A DNA stretch of 64,000 nucleotides, from assembly GCA_026398595.1 (NCBI GenBank), contig JAPLSO010000052.1, forward strand, positions 1 through 64,000. Reading direction: 5' to 3'. The position numbers were made by a program, and so were the translations under genes. The stretch comes from Spirochaetota bacterium (lineage in GTDB: Bacteria; Spirochaetota; Spirochaetia; Treponematales; Rectinemataceae). Of the stretch, positions 52,905-61,805 are shown in pieces; the first letter of the stretch is position 1; each line of letters begins with the position of its first letter. The notes beneath the pieces are model-generated. The model was not told the DNA's origin, made no database searches, and worked only from the letters and a program-made list of their open reading frames with translations.

Positions 52905-53930
52905 ATGAAAGGAAAGATCAGCGTCGGCATCATCGGCGCAGGCAGGATCGGCAAGATCCACGCGTCAAACATTGTCTATTTCATTCCTGAAGCGAAGGTA
53001 GTGACCGTGGCCGACGTCAACATGACGCCGGAGATCGAGACCTGGGCTAAGGGTCTCGGCATTGCGCAGGTCACGAAGAACCCCGACGAGATTTTCGCCG
53101 ATCCCGAAATCTCCGTCGTCCTCATCTGCTCGTCCACGGATACCCACGCGGACCTGATCATCAAGGCGGCCAAGGCGAAGAAGAACATCTTCTGCGAAAA
53201 GCCCGTCGACCTCACCGTGAAGAAAGTCGTCGCGGCTTTGAAAGCCGTGAAGGAATCGGGCGTCAAGGTTCAGGTCGGCTTCAACCGGAGGTTCGACCAC
53301 AACTTCGCCCGCGTGCATGACCTGGTCAAGTCCGGAACGATCGGCGATCCGCAGATCATCAAGATCACCTCCCGCGATCCCGCCCCTCCCCCCATTTCCT
53401 ATGTCGCCGTATCCGGCGGCCTCTTCCTCGACATGATGATCCATGATTTCGATATGGCCCGCTTCCAGGCCGGAAGCGAAGTCGTCGAGGTCTATGCGAA
53501 GGGCGCCTGCCTCGTCGACCCGGCGATCGGCAAGGCTGGAGACGTCGATACCGCCATCGTGACCCTGACCTTCGCGAATGGAGCCCTGGGAACGATCGAC
53601 AACTCGAGGAAGGCAGTCTATGGCTATGACCAGCGCGTCGAAGTGTTCGGCTCGAAAGGCGCAGCGGCGGCGGAAAACGATGCGCCGAGTACGGTCAAGT
53701 TGTCTTCGGAGGCGGGCGTTTGCAGCGACAAGCCTCTTCATTTTTTCCTCGAGCGCTACAAGGATGCCTACATCAATGAAGTTAGAGCCTTCTTCGACGC
53801 GATAGCCCACGACAAGGAAGTCCAGGTTTCAGGCGAGGACGGCCTTAGGAATCTCATTGTCGGACTCGCTGCCAAGAAATCCCTTGCCGAGGGCAGGCCG
53901 GTCAAGATTTCGGAGGTCCCACTCGAGTAA
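52905..53930 (+). CDS. iolG: Inositol 2-dehydrogenase
   Basis: A 341-residue MocA-family enzyme that oxidises myo-inositol to scyllo-inosose with NAD+. The Rossmann motif is GAGRIGKIHASNI at 11-23; FCEKPVDLT lies near 96; GFNRRFDHNFARV near 124; and the catalytic block FLDMMIHDFDMARF near 174-187 has the Asp and His pair. Overall it matches IolG better than the homologue at 47412. SD AGGAGG; gap of 45 bases from the TIM-barrel gene and 4 bases to iolB. Confidence 0.88.
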   Translation: MKGKISVGIIGAGRIGKIHASNIVYFIPEAKVVTVADVNMTPEIETWAKGLGIAQVTKNPDEIFADPEISVVLICSSTDTHADLIIKAAKAKKNIFCEKPVDLTVKKVVAALKAVKESGVKVQVGFNRRFDHNFARVHDLVKSGTIGDPQIIKITSRDPAPPPISYVAVSGGLFLDMMIHDFDMARFQAGSEVVEVYAKGACLVDPAIGKAGDVDTAIVTLTFANGALGTIDNSRKAVYGYDQRVEVFGSKGAAAAENDAPSTVKLSSEAGVCSDKPLHFFLERYKDAYINEVRAFFDAIAHDKEVQVSGEDGLRNLIVGLAAKKSLAEGRPVKISEVPLE

Positions 53931-53934
53931 AACC

Positions 53935-54819
53935 ATGCAAATCAAACACCCTGCACTTTTTTCGAATGGTTATGAAGAAATCGTGAGCAGAAAGGGCTCG
54001 AACGCGGACATGCTCATGGATTTCGGTCATGTTAGTCTCCGCGCCGGCCAGGCCTGGGCTTCTCAGGCCGGCGACGAGCGGGCCTTCCTGCTCGCGGGCG
54101 GGAAGATTGTGTTCTCATGGAAGGGCGGCGCGCGCGCGGCCGCTTCGGCGCCCGCACAGCGCGCGAGCCTCTTCAACGAAGAGCCGACGGTGTTGAGCGT
54201 GCCGTTCTCCTCCGAGGTGTCGATCACGGCGGTCACCGACGCCGAGCTTTATGTCGTCGCGACATCAAACTCCATCGATTTTGAGCCCCGCCTCTATCTC
54301 CCCGAGGAATGCTACGGCGAGGAGCGGGGCAGAGGCGCGATGCGCGGCGCAAGCACGCGCATCGTCCGGACCGTATTCGACGATACGAACGCGAAGCTTT
54401 CCAACCTGGTGATCGGCGAAGTGATAGGCGCGCCCGGGCGCTGGTCGAGCTATCCGCCCCACCATCATCCCCAGCCCGAGATCTATCACTATAGATTTTT
54501 ACCGGCGCAGGGCTTCGGCTTTGCCGCGATCGGCGGGAAGCCTTTCCTTCTGGGCGAAAGGGACACGATCCTCATCCGCGACACGCAGGACCACCCCCAG
54601 GTGACGGCGCCCGGCTACGCGATGTGGTACCTCTGGTTCATTCGTCATCTGGACGGCAACCGATACGCCATCCAGACCTTCGATTCTGCGCATGTGTGGG
54701 TAGCCGATCCCGCCGCCGATATCTGGAAATTGCCTTCCGAAAGGGATGCTTCTGACGTGAGCGTGCGGAAATTGCCCGCCACTTCGGCTGGACCAGGCTC
54801 GGGAGGGAGGAAAGAATGA
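53935..54819 (+). CDS. iolB: 5-deoxy-glucuronate isomerase
   Basis: A 294-residue bicupin enzyme converting 5-deoxy-glucuronate to 2-deoxy-5-keto-gluconate. The N-terminal GWxxxx region is followed near 25-35 by GHVSLRAGQAW. The metal-binding signature SYPPHHHPQPEIYHYRF near 179-195 corresponds to the family's PPHKHD...EEVYYYR block with shortened spacing. ATG 53935 is chosen, since an upstream in-frame start would overlap iolG. The stop overlaps iolD (ATGA). Confidence 0.88.
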   Translation: MQIKHPALFSNGYEEIVSRKGSNADMLMDFGHVSLRAGQAWASQAGDERAFLLAGGKIVFSWKGGARAAASAPAQRASLFNEEPTVLSVPFSSEVSITAVTDAELYVVATSNSIDFEPRLYLPEECYGEERGRGAMRGASTRIVRTVFDDTNAKLSNLVIGEVIGAPGRWSSYPPHHHPQPEIYHYRFLPAQGFGFAAIGGKPFLLGERDTILIRDTQDHPQVTAPGYAMWYLWFIRHLDGNRYAIQTFDSAHVWVADPAADIWKLPSERDASDVSVRKLPATSAGPGSGGRKE

Positions 54820-56681
54820 AGACTGTGAGACTGACCGTCGGCCAGGCGATCGTGAGGTTTCTCGACAATCAATACCTCGAAGTCGATGGGGAAGAAATAA
54901 AATATGTGGCTGGCGTGGCCGGAATCTTCGGGCACGGCGTCGTCGTAGGTCTTGGCGAAGCGCTGGCCGAACGGAACCACGGCCTCGTCTTCTACCAGGC
55001 GAAGAACGAGCAGGGGGCCGGCCATATAGCGACAGGTTTCGCCAAGCAGAATGCCTGCCGGCGCATCATGGCCGTGACAAGTTCCATAGGCCCTGGAGCC
55101 CTCAATCTCGTCACCGCAGCGGGCACGGCTACCGTCAACCACATTCCCGTACTATTCCTGCCCGGCGATGTATTTGCCACACGCCAGCCAGACCCTGTTC
55201 TCCAGCAGGTCGAGGTGCCCTGGGACTACACGGTCAGCGCCAACGACGCCTTCAAGGCAGTGAGCAAGTATTGGGATCGCATAACGCGGCCTGAACAAGT
55301 CATGACGGCTTTCATCAACGCGATGCGCGTCCTTACCGACCCGGCCCAGATGGGCGCCGTCACGATAGCCCTCCCCCAGGATGTCCAGGGCGAGGCGTAT
55401 GACTATCCTGAGGAATTCTTCGATAAGCGGATGCACCACCTCGAGCGCAGGGCGCCGAGTCAGGCCCAGGTCGAGCGCGCCGCAGCCATGATCCTTGCCG
55501 CGAAAAAACCCTTGGTCATCTGCGGCGGAGGCGTACGCTATTCGGACGCAGGCAGGAAACTGGCAGCGTTCTGCAAAAGATTCCACCTGCCCTTCGGGGA
55601 AACCCAGGCAGGGAAAGGTTCGGTTGCCTGGGATAATCCCTACAACCTCTCCGGAATAGGCGTCACGGGCAGCCAGGCGGCCAACCGCCTCGCCAAGAAG
55701 GCCGACCTCATCGTCGCCGTAGGCACCAGGCTGGGCGATTTCACTACCTGCTCGAAATGGCTCTTCCAAAACCCCAAGGTAAAAATCCTCGGCATCAATG
55801 TAGCGTCCTTCGATGCCTGCAAGATGAACGCCGAGCCCATTGTGGCGGACGCGAAACTCGCGCTTGCCGCGCTCACCGCCAATCTCCGCCGCAAGGGCTA
55901 CAAATCTTCCTGGGGCGAAGAGATAGCCAGCGAAAAGGAACTCTGGGACAAGGAAGTGGACAGGCTCTATTCCATCGAAGATCCCGCGGGTCTCTCCCAG
56001 ATCCGGGCGATCGGCGAACTCAACGATGTTCTGCTCCCCAAAAACGCGGTCGTCGTTTCAGGTTCCGGCTCCATTCCGAGCGACATGCAGCGGGCATGGC
56101 GGGTCCGAACGCTGGGCACCTACCATATGGAATATGGTTTTTCCTGCATGGGCTATGAAATCGCCGCCACGCTCGGCGCCAAACTCGCCGCGCCGGACAG
56201 AGAGTGCGTGGCGATCGTCGGCGACGGCGCCTATACCATGCTGCATAGCGAACTTCTCACCGCCGTCCAGGAAGGAAAGAAGATCATCGTCGTCGTTCTG
56301 GACAATTCAGGTTTCCAGTGCATCGATAATCTCCAGCACAGCCAGGGCATCGCGAATTTCGGAAACGAATGGAAGCGGCGCGATCCGGCGACTGGCCAGC
56401 TCTCGGGACCATCGCTGAGCGTCGATTTCGCCAAGAACGCGGAAAGCTGGGGCGCGGTGGGATTGCGCGCGCGCAACGTCGATGAATTCAGACGCTCCGT
56501 GCGCAAGGCCCTCAAGGAGACCCGTCCCGTCGTGATAGACGCGAAGGTGAGCCCAAAATCGATGACGAGCGGTTATGATTCCTGGTGGCGCGTCGGTACG
56601 GCCGAAGTGGCCGAAGATTCGGCAATAGAACAGGCTGCCCGCGAGATGAAAGCTGAAGTCGCCAAGGCGCGGAAATACTGA
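54816..56681 (+). CDS. iolD: 3D-(3,5/4)-trihydroxycyclohexane-1,2-dione hydrolase
   Basis: A 621-residue thiamine-diphosphate enzyme that opens the cyclohexane ring to 5-deoxy-glucuronate. The N-terminal Pyr domain starts with VGQAIVRFLDNQYLEVDG and holds the catalytic Glu in KNEQGAGH near 64. The C-terminal PP domain has the Mg/ThDP motif GDGAYTMLHSELLTAVQEG (in part) near 468, ending in LDNSGF. Length and motifs are those of IolD and not of acetolactate synthase. It overlaps iolB by 4 bases. Confidence 0.93.
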   Translation: MKTVRLTVGQAIVRFLDNQYLEVDGEEIKYVAGVAGIFGHGVVVGLGEALAERNHGLVFYQAKNEQGAGHIATGFAKQNACRRIMAVTSSIGPGALNLVTAAGTATVNHIPVLFLPGDVFATRQPDPVLQQVEVPWDYTVSANDAFKAVSKYWDRITRPEQVMTAFINAMRVLTDPAQMGAVTIALPQDVQGEAYDYPEEFFDKRMHHLERRAPSQAQVERAAAMILAAKKPLVICGGGVRYSDAGRKLAAFCKRFHLPFGETQAGKGSVAWDNPYNLSGIGVTGSQAANRLAKKADLIVAVGTRLGDFTTCSKWLFQNPKVKILGINVASFDACKMNAEPIVADAKLALAALTANLRRKGYKSSWGEEIASEKELWDKEVDRLYSIEDPAGLSQIRAIGELNDVLLPKNAVVVSGSGSIPSDMQRAWRVRTLGTYHMEYGFSCMGYEIAATLGAKLAAPDRECVAIVGDGAYTMLHSELLTAVQEGKKIIVVVLDNSGFQCIDNLQHSQGIANFGNEWKRRDPATGQLSGPSLSVDFAKNAESWGAVGLRARNVDEFRRSVRKALKETRPVVIDAKVSPKSMTSGYDSWWRVGTAEVAEDSAIEQAAREMKAEVAKARKY

Positions 56682-56730
56682 ACGCAATGTCGTCCTAGAC
56701 GGCGGCGCGCAAAAAAAGGAGAATGTCGAC

Positions 56731-57615
56731 ATGAACGATATCAGGCTGGCTATCGCCCCTATCGGCTGGACGAACGACGATCTTCCCGAGCTGGGAGGTA
56801 ATATTCCCTTCGAGCAGTGCGTCAGCGAAATGGCGCTTGCCGGATTTAAGGGCAGCGAAGTGGGCAATAAGTATCCGAAGGATCCCGAGGTCTTGAACAA
56901 GGCGCTGAAGCTTCGCGGTCTGACGATCTGCAACGCGTGGTTTTCCTCGTTCCTGAGCACCAAACCGCTCAAGGATGTCGAAAAAGACTTCATCGCGCAC
57001 CGGGACTTCCTGTACGCGGTGGGCGCGCGCGTCATAGGCGCCGCTGAACAGGGCAATTCGATACAGGGCAAACCTTTGCCGGTCTTCGATGCCAAGCCGA
57101 CCTTCACTCAAGATCAGTGGAAGCGCGTGACCGAAGGCCTCAACAGGCTGGGCCAGCTCGCCCGGGAAAAGGGTATGCAGCTCACCTATCACCACCATAT
57201 GGGCACGGCGATCCAGACAGCTGAGGAAATCGATACCCTGATGAAAATGACGGAGCCCGGACTCTGCGACCTTCTCTACGACACTGGGCACCTCGTTTTT
57301 TCAGGTGAGGATCATCTCGCCATACTTGATACGTGGGCCGGCAGGATCAAGCATGTCCATCTCAAGGATGTGCGCTCTGATGTCCTTTCCAGGGCGAAAC
57401 GCGAGAAGTGGAGCTTCCTCCAGGCGGTCAAGGCGGGAGCCTTCACCGTGCCGGGGGATGGATCGGTGGATTTTAAGCCCGTATTCGACAGGCTGAAGAA
57501 ATCAGGCTACAAAGGCTGGTGGGTGGTCGAGGCCGAGCAGGATCCTGCCCTTGCCAATCCTCTGGAATACGCCATGAAGGCAAGGTCCTACATCAGGGAG
57601 AAAGCCGGTATCTGA
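56731..57615 (+). CDS. iolE: Inosose dehydratase
   Basis: A 294-residue TIM-barrel enzyme that dehydrates scyllo-inosose to 3D-(3,5/4)-trihydroxycyclohexane-1,2-dione. It begins with APIGWTNDDLPELGG, the classic IolE start, and has KGSEVGNKYP near 35, TYHHHMGTAIQT near 152, LLYDTGHLVFSG near 182, and IKHVHLKDVR near 207, which give the metal-binding Glu/Asp/His set. It ends the iol operon. Gap of 49 bases from iolD, SD AAAGGAG. Confidence 0.93.
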   Translation: MNDIRLAIAPIGWTNDDLPELGGNIPFEQCVSEMALAGFKGSEVGNKYPKDPEVLNKALKLRGLTICNAWFSSFLSTKPLKDVEKDFIAHRDFLYAVGARVIGAAEQGNSIQGKPLPVFDAKPTFTQDQWKRVTEGLNRLGQLAREKGMQLTYHHHMGTAIQTAEEIDTLMKMTEPGLCDLLYDTGHLVFSGEDHLAILDTWAGRIKHVHLKDVRSDVLSRAKREKWSFLQAVKAGAFTVPGDGSVDFKPVFDRLKKSGYKGWWVVEAEQDPALANPLEYAMKARSYIREKAGI

Positions 57616-57636
57616 GGCGGAATGGTAAAGCGGCTT

Positions 57637-58542
57637 TTACCTTCTCGCGTCGCGCTCCATACGCTTTTTGACGTCGTCCATCGTGCCCGAGAAAGGACCT
57701 GGCTTTTCCATCTTTATTGAGCAGAGGGCCGCGGCGAAACGCGCTGATTCCTTAGGCCCGTGGGTCAGGCGTCGCGTCAGATAGGCCGAGAAGGTCGTGT
57801 CGCCGCGCCCTGTCCTTCCCGAAAGATTGGATGGTGTGTAAGGCGCTCGATAGATGCGACCCTCGGCGAGGACGATAACTTCGGAGTTGTGCGTCAGCAC
57901 AACCTCAGGCGTCTTCCCATCTTTCCCCAGCCCCATGTCGGCCAAGGCGCGGGCGGCAGCTTCCCGGTCCGACAAGCCCGTCAGAATCTCGGCTTCCGCT
58001 GCGTCAGCCTTGAAAAAACTCACCATAGGCATATAGCGTCTCTTGTTCGCCCAATCGAGGAATCGCATCGTTTTGTCGAGCATGGCCGTCCTCAGCAGAC
58101 CTTGGGCATCGATGCCTATTCGCGCGCGTCCGCTCAATTCTTCTATAAGGGTTTCAGGCAGTTCGCCGACGAAGAGCCCAGCCAGGTCGATGATGGAAGC
58201 AGAGGCGTCCGAGGGGATGTCCGCGGCCTTGAAAGGGGCTGCAGCCGAGTACAAGGTAGTATCCCGTCGTTCGTGGTCGGTGGACTTGAACACATTGAGA
58301 ATGGAGGTCGACGCAGGACTTTCCCCGACAATCAGTTCGAGCGATTTCTCCTTGCGCATAAAATTCAGGGAGGCTGCGTCCTCTGCCGCGGCTTTCGTTA
58401 TCGCGAGCACTTTTGCTCCAGCCCGGCTGGCGGTGACAGCCGAATAGACCAGGGCTCCACCCAGAAGCCTTGCCTCGGTACCGTCATATTCGACAATTAT
58501 GTCCCTGGAAATATGTCCCACGATGATGATGTCGTAACGCAT
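57637..58542 (-). CDS. PfkB-family kinase, paralogue 2 (inositol-kinase-like)
   Basis: A 301-residue ribokinase-fold protein resembling the kinase at 46373: YDIIIVGHISRDIIV with GGALVYSA at the start, GIDAQGLLRT in the middle, catalytic SGRTGRGDTTFSAY, and the shared tail KMEKPGPFSGTMDDV. ATG 58542 has SD AGGGAGGG; an upstream in-frame start at 58611 lies within the regulator gene. It is on the opposite strand to the iol operon, directly downstream of the GntR regulator (28-base gap), so the regulator and kinase form one unit. Confidence 0.75.
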   Translation of the reverse strand: MRYDIIIVGHISRDIIVEYDGTEARLLGGALVYSAVTASRAGAKVLAITKAAAEDAASLNFMRKEKSLELIVGESPASTSILNVFKSTDHERRDTTLYSAAAPFKAADIPSDASASIIDLAGLFVGELPETLIEELSGRARIGIDAQGLLRTAMLDKTMRFLDWANKRRYMPMVSFFKADAAEAEILTGLSDREAAARALADMGLGKDGKTPEVVLTHNSEVIVLAEGRIYRAPYTPSNLSGRTGRGDTTFSAYLTRRLTHGPKESARFAAALCSIKMEKPGPFSGTMDDVKKRMERDARR

Positions 58543-58570
58543 TGATCCCTCCCTGTCGATCCTCTGTTCA

Positions 58571-59302
58571 TCACAAAGTTTTAATGCCCAGGAGATTCTT
58601 GATGTTGGCAATGTGACTCAGAAAGGCGCTTTCGGCCGTTTCGGGGTTGCCCGAGACCAGAGCGTTCAGCAGTTCGGTATGTTCCGCGAGAATCTGGCTG
58701 CGAACCGTGTACATATTCTGCGACTTTTCTATCTCTTTGAGCAAAAAAGAACGGAGCATGTCATAGAAGTCGACGAAGAGCGTGTTCGATACGCTGGCTA
58801 TTACGCAGTAGTGGAAATCGTAATCGGCCTGGATTACAGCCGGAGCCTCGCCGCTATCGATGCCGCGCCTCATCGCTTCGAGTATGGTTTTCAGGTTCGA
58901 AAGGATAGGCGCAATGGAATCGGGGGATTCCCGGAAACGCATGGTCAGCTGAAGATAGCTCCAGAGTTCTATCGCGGCGCGAAGATCAAGGACCATCTCG
59001 ATATCGTCTTCCCCTAATAGGAAGGCCCAGGTCAGGGCTTCCCGAGAGATCGAGGAGCGTGAGCGGACAAAAGTCCCCACAGCCGATTTGGATTCGAGAA
59101 CACCGAGATGGTTGAATGTTTTTATCGTCTCCCTGATAGAGGATCTACCGACATGAAGTTGGGCGGCCAGCTCCTTTTCGGTCGGCAGTTTGTCGCCGGG
59201 TTTGTAAACTCCCGAGGAGATGAGTTCCTTGAGCCTATCCATCACCTGGTTGACGACGGTATTCTTCCGAATCGGGCTCAGCGGTTCAGTGGATGAATCC
59301 AT
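58571..59302 (-). CDS. GntR/FadR-family transcriptional regulator
   Basis: A 243-residue regulator. The N-terminal winged helix has SGVYKPGDKLPTEKELAAQL (near 30-49) followed by VGRSSIRETIKTFNHLGVLE. The C-terminal FCD sensor domain shows metal-binding positions in DYDFHYCVIA, LAEHTELLNAL and FLSHI, typical of the FadR subgroup with an Asp-His-His site. It likely controls its own kinase operon and the divergent GAPDH-PGK genes in response to a carboxylic or sugar-acid metabolite. ATG 59302 has no SD and lies 8 bases after the -10 box, so the mRNA appears leaderless. Confidence 0.85.
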   Translation of the reverse strand: MDSSTEPLSPIRKNTVVNQVMDRLKELISSGVYKPGDKLPTEKELAAQLHVGRSSIRETIKTFNHLGVLESKSAVGTFVRSRSSISREALTWAFLLGEDDIEMVLDLRAAIELWSYLQLTMRFRESPDSIAPILSNLKTILEAMRRGIDSGEAPAVIQADYDFHYCVIASVSNTLFVDFYDMLRSFLLKEIEKSQNMYTVRSQILAEHTELLNALVSGNPETAESAFLSHIANIKNLLGIKTL

Positions 59303-59310
59303 TGTCTCAC

Positions 59311-59339
59311 ACTATAAAATGAGGCTGTGCGACTGTCAA
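59311..59339 (-). promoter_or_regulatory. Promoter of the GntR-kinase operon
   Basis: On the minus strand: perfect TTGACA (59334-59339), 17 bp, TATAGT (59311-59316). The ATG at 59302 begins 8 bases after the -10 box. Confidence 0.75.
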
Positions 59340-59366
59340 CGAAGATCCTAACTTCAGACATTTTGA

Positions 59367-59395
59367 TTGACCGATAATACCGCGCATGCTATTCT
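59367..59395 (+). promoter_or_regulatory. Promoter of the GAPDH-PGK operon
   Basis: TTGACC (59367-59372), 17 bp, TATTCT (59390-59395), 26 bases before ATG 59422. It is back to back with the GntR promoter, about 27 bases apart, so one bound regulator could affect both. Confidence 0.6.
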
Positions 59396-59421
59396 TTTCA
59401 AGGCGCAGGAGGTGCTGTCAA

Positions 59422-60459
59422 ATGTCGAAAGTACGGGTGGGAGTAGCAGGATACGGCGTGATCGGACTGCGGCTGGCGGATGGTGTTGCGCTTCAAGGCG
59501 ATATGGAATTGGTCGGCGTGGCAGATGTGGCACCGACCTTATCGGTGCGCGCCCTGCGCGAAAAGGGAATGCCCTATGCGTTCTACACCGCGGCGCCCGA
59601 GAAACATGCCGACCTCGATGCGGTTGGAATTCCCATATCAGGTACGCTCGAGGACCTTGTGAAAAACGTAGACGTGATGCTTGACGCGACAAGCGCGGGT
59701 GTCGGCGCCAAGAATAAGGAATTGTACGCGAAATATGGTGTGAAAGGCATATTCCAGGGCGGAGAGAAGAACTCCGTCGCCGATGTCTTCTTCCATGGAT
59801 ATGCGAATTATGAGAAAGGCTTGGGTGTCCAGTTCCTCAAGCTGACGAGCTGCAATACGACAGGCCTCATCCGGGCGGTCGACTGTCTGGACCGCGCCGT
59901 GGGTGTGGAAAAAGTCGCTATCACGATCATACGGCGGGTTGCCGACCCCGGCGATTATCATCGGGGGCTTACCAACGCGCTCCAGATTGATAAGGCTCCA
60001 AGCCACCAGGCCTTGGATCTGATGACCATCATGCCGCATGTCGAAGCGACGGGGATTCTGGTCCATACACCGGTGACCCATGGTCATATCATCACCGTAG
60101 TCGCGACGCCCAAGAAATCGGTGAGCCCGGAATCGGTCTGCGAGCTATTGAGCGCTCACCCCAGGATTCGGATGGTCTCCATCGATGAGGGCTTCCTCGG
60201 CAACGCCTCGCTGTTCCGCTATGCGCGGGACCTCGGGAATCCCCGCGGCGATATGTACGAGATCGCGGCCTGGAGAGATTCCGTCGTCATGAGCGGAAAG
60301 GATGTCATGTTTGCGATCAATATTCCGCAGGAGTCGGTTGTTATACCCGAGAATATGGATGCCGTTCGCGCTTGCATGAGGATGCAGGAAGGCCGGATCG
60401 AGGCTACCGATCTGACCAACAAATACCTGGGTATAGGCAAGTGGCGCATCTTCTACTGA
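59422..60459 (+). CDS. Archaeal-type (class II) glyceraldehyde-3-phosphate dehydrogenase
   Basis: A 345-residue enzyme of the archaeal GAPDH lineage, distinct from the bacterial GapA. Signs are the N-terminal VAGYGVIGLRLADGVALQ (8-25), the GGEK motif at 113-116, the catalytic Cys 144 in TSCNTTGL, RRVADPGD at 171-178, a His pair HGH at 220-222, and EGFLGNASLFRYARDLG. It makes 1,3-bisphosphoglycerate from glyceraldehyde 3-phosphate, phosphate and NAD(P)+. All key residues are present. The next gene encodes an archaeal-type PGK, so the two steps are coupled. SD AGGAGG. This family is rare in bacteria and suggests lateral transfer; it might accept a related aldehyde phosphate. Confidence 0.88.
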   Translation: MSKVRVGVAGYGVIGLRLADGVALQGDMELVGVADVAPTLSVRALREKGMPYAFYTAAPEKHADLDAVGIPISGTLEDLVKNVDVMLDATSAGVGAKNKELYAKYGVKGIFQGGEKNSVADVFFHGYANYEKGLGVQFLKLTSCNTTGLIRAVDCLDRAVGVEKVAITIIRRVADPGDYHRGLTNALQIDKAPSHQALDLMTIMPHVEATGILVHTPVTHGHIITVVATPKKSVSPESVCELLSAHPRIRMVSIDEGFLGNASLFRYARDLGNPRGDMYEIAAWRDSVVMSGKDVMFAINIPQESVVIPENMDAVRACMRMQEGRIEATDLTNKYLGIGKWRIFY

Positions 60460-60467
60460 AGGGAAGC

Positions 60468-61760
60468 ATGGAAAGATCTCGCCTGAAGATTCGGCCGATT
60501 TCTGACTTTGCCATCGCGGGCAAGACAGTCATATTTCGGCCAGACATCAATTCACCGATCGATCCTGAGACGAAGAAGATCGTCAACACGAACAGGCTCG
60601 AGAAAACCGTGCCGACCCTGAACGCCCTCCTCGAGGGAGGAGCGAAGGTAGTCCTCATCGCGCACCAGGGCGACACGTTGGATTACCAGAACCTCATTCC
60701 CCTCGAGGAACATGCCGCTATCCTTTCCCGTCTATCGGGCAAGAAGGTAGCGTACATCGACGACGTATGCGGCCCGGCGGCGATCGCCGCCGCGAGGGCG
60801 CTCCGGCCCGGGGAGGCGGTGATTCTGGGGAACCTTCGCTATCTGACCGAAGAGATTTCCACCTTCGAAACCGTGGTGAAACTGAGCGCGGCCGAGATGA
60901 CGCAAACCTGGCTCGTCCGCAGGCTGGCCCCCCTTGCCGATCTCTATGTCAACGACGCCTTTGCCGCCGCGCACAGGAACGCGCCCTCGATGGTCGCGTT
61001 CCAGGAACTTTTGCCCACGGCGGGGGGTATACAACTCATGGACGAGTACGGCGCCCTGAAACGTGTATTGGACAATCCAAAGCGCCCCTGCGTGTATGTG
61101 CTCGGCGGCGCGAAGATATCGGACGCCTTCGACATGATGCGGAAAGTGCTGACCGAGGGGAGTGCCGATAAAATCCTGACAGCTGGCCTGACGGGACTGG
61201 TCATGCATATCGCGCGCGGCGTTGACTTGGGTCCCGTTGTGGACAAATTCCTCAAGGACCGCGCGCTCGACGCCTTCATTCCCGAAGCCAAGGCACTGCT
61301 GGCGGAATTCGGTGACAAGTATATACTGCCCCAGGACCTGGCCTACGAAACGAAGGGAGCGGACGGCAAGCCGGCGCGGGCAGAGGCCTCAATCGCCGAC
61401 CTACCCAAGGACAGGCTCTTCCCCGACGTGGGGCACGGGACCATCGCGGAATTCCGCGGGATGATCGCGGGCGCGGGCTCTATATTTGTGAATGGCCCCG
61501 CCGGCGTGTACGAGACGCCGCTCTGGGCCGACGGCACACGCGAAATATGGAATGCTATAGCTAATGCCCCTGGCTATACCGTCATCGGCGGAGGCGACAC
61601 GATCAGCGCCGCCGCCCGCTTCACCGACATGAAGAAGTACGGATATGTCTGCACCGGCGGCGGTTCCATGGTCCGTTTCCTCGCGGGCAAGCGGCTCCCG
61701 CTCATCGAGGCCATGGAGAAGGCGGGAGACCGGGAAGTACCGGCGTCCCTGCTTAAATAA
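60468..61760 (+). CDS. pgk: Archaeal-type phosphoglycerate kinase
   Basis: A 430-residue kinase that transfers phosphate from 1,3-bisphosphoglycerate to ADP. The start VIFRPDINSPIDPETKKIVN matches the archaeal FRVDINSP(I/V)DP form. LIAHQGD (near 66) also fits archaeal proteins; bacterial ones have LMSHLGRP. Further on are GNLRYLTEE near 124, DLYVNDAFAAAHR near 163, VYVLGGAKISDAF near 208 and the C-terminal GGGDTISAAARF near 388. ATG 60468 has SD GAAGGGA and lies 8 bases after the GAPDH stop. An upstream in-frame start overlaps that gene and is rejected. Confidence 0.9.
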   Translation: MERSRLKIRPISDFAIAGKTVIFRPDINSPIDPETKKIVNTNRLEKTVPTLNALLEGGAKVVLIAHQGDTLDYQNLIPLEEHAAILSRLSGKKVAYIDDVCGPAAIAAARALRPGEAVILGNLRYLTEEISTFETVVKLSAAEMTQTWLVRRLAPLADLYVNDAFAAAHRNAPSMVAFQELLPTAGGIQLMDEYGALKRVLDNPKRPCVYVLGGAKISDAFDMMRKVLTEGSADKILTAGLTGLVMHIARGVDLGPVVDKFLKDRALDAFIPEAKALLAEFGDKYILPQDLAYETKGADGKPARAEASIADLPKDRLFPDVGHGTIAEFRGMIAGAGSIFVNGPAGVYETPLWADGTREIWNAIANAPGYTVIGGGDTISAAARFTDMKKYGYVCTGGGSMVRFLAGKRLPLIEAMEKAGDREVPASLLK

Positions 61761-61805
61761 GCCCAAAGCCCAAACAGCCTGGCGAGCGAGGCTCGAGGAG
61801 ATCCT

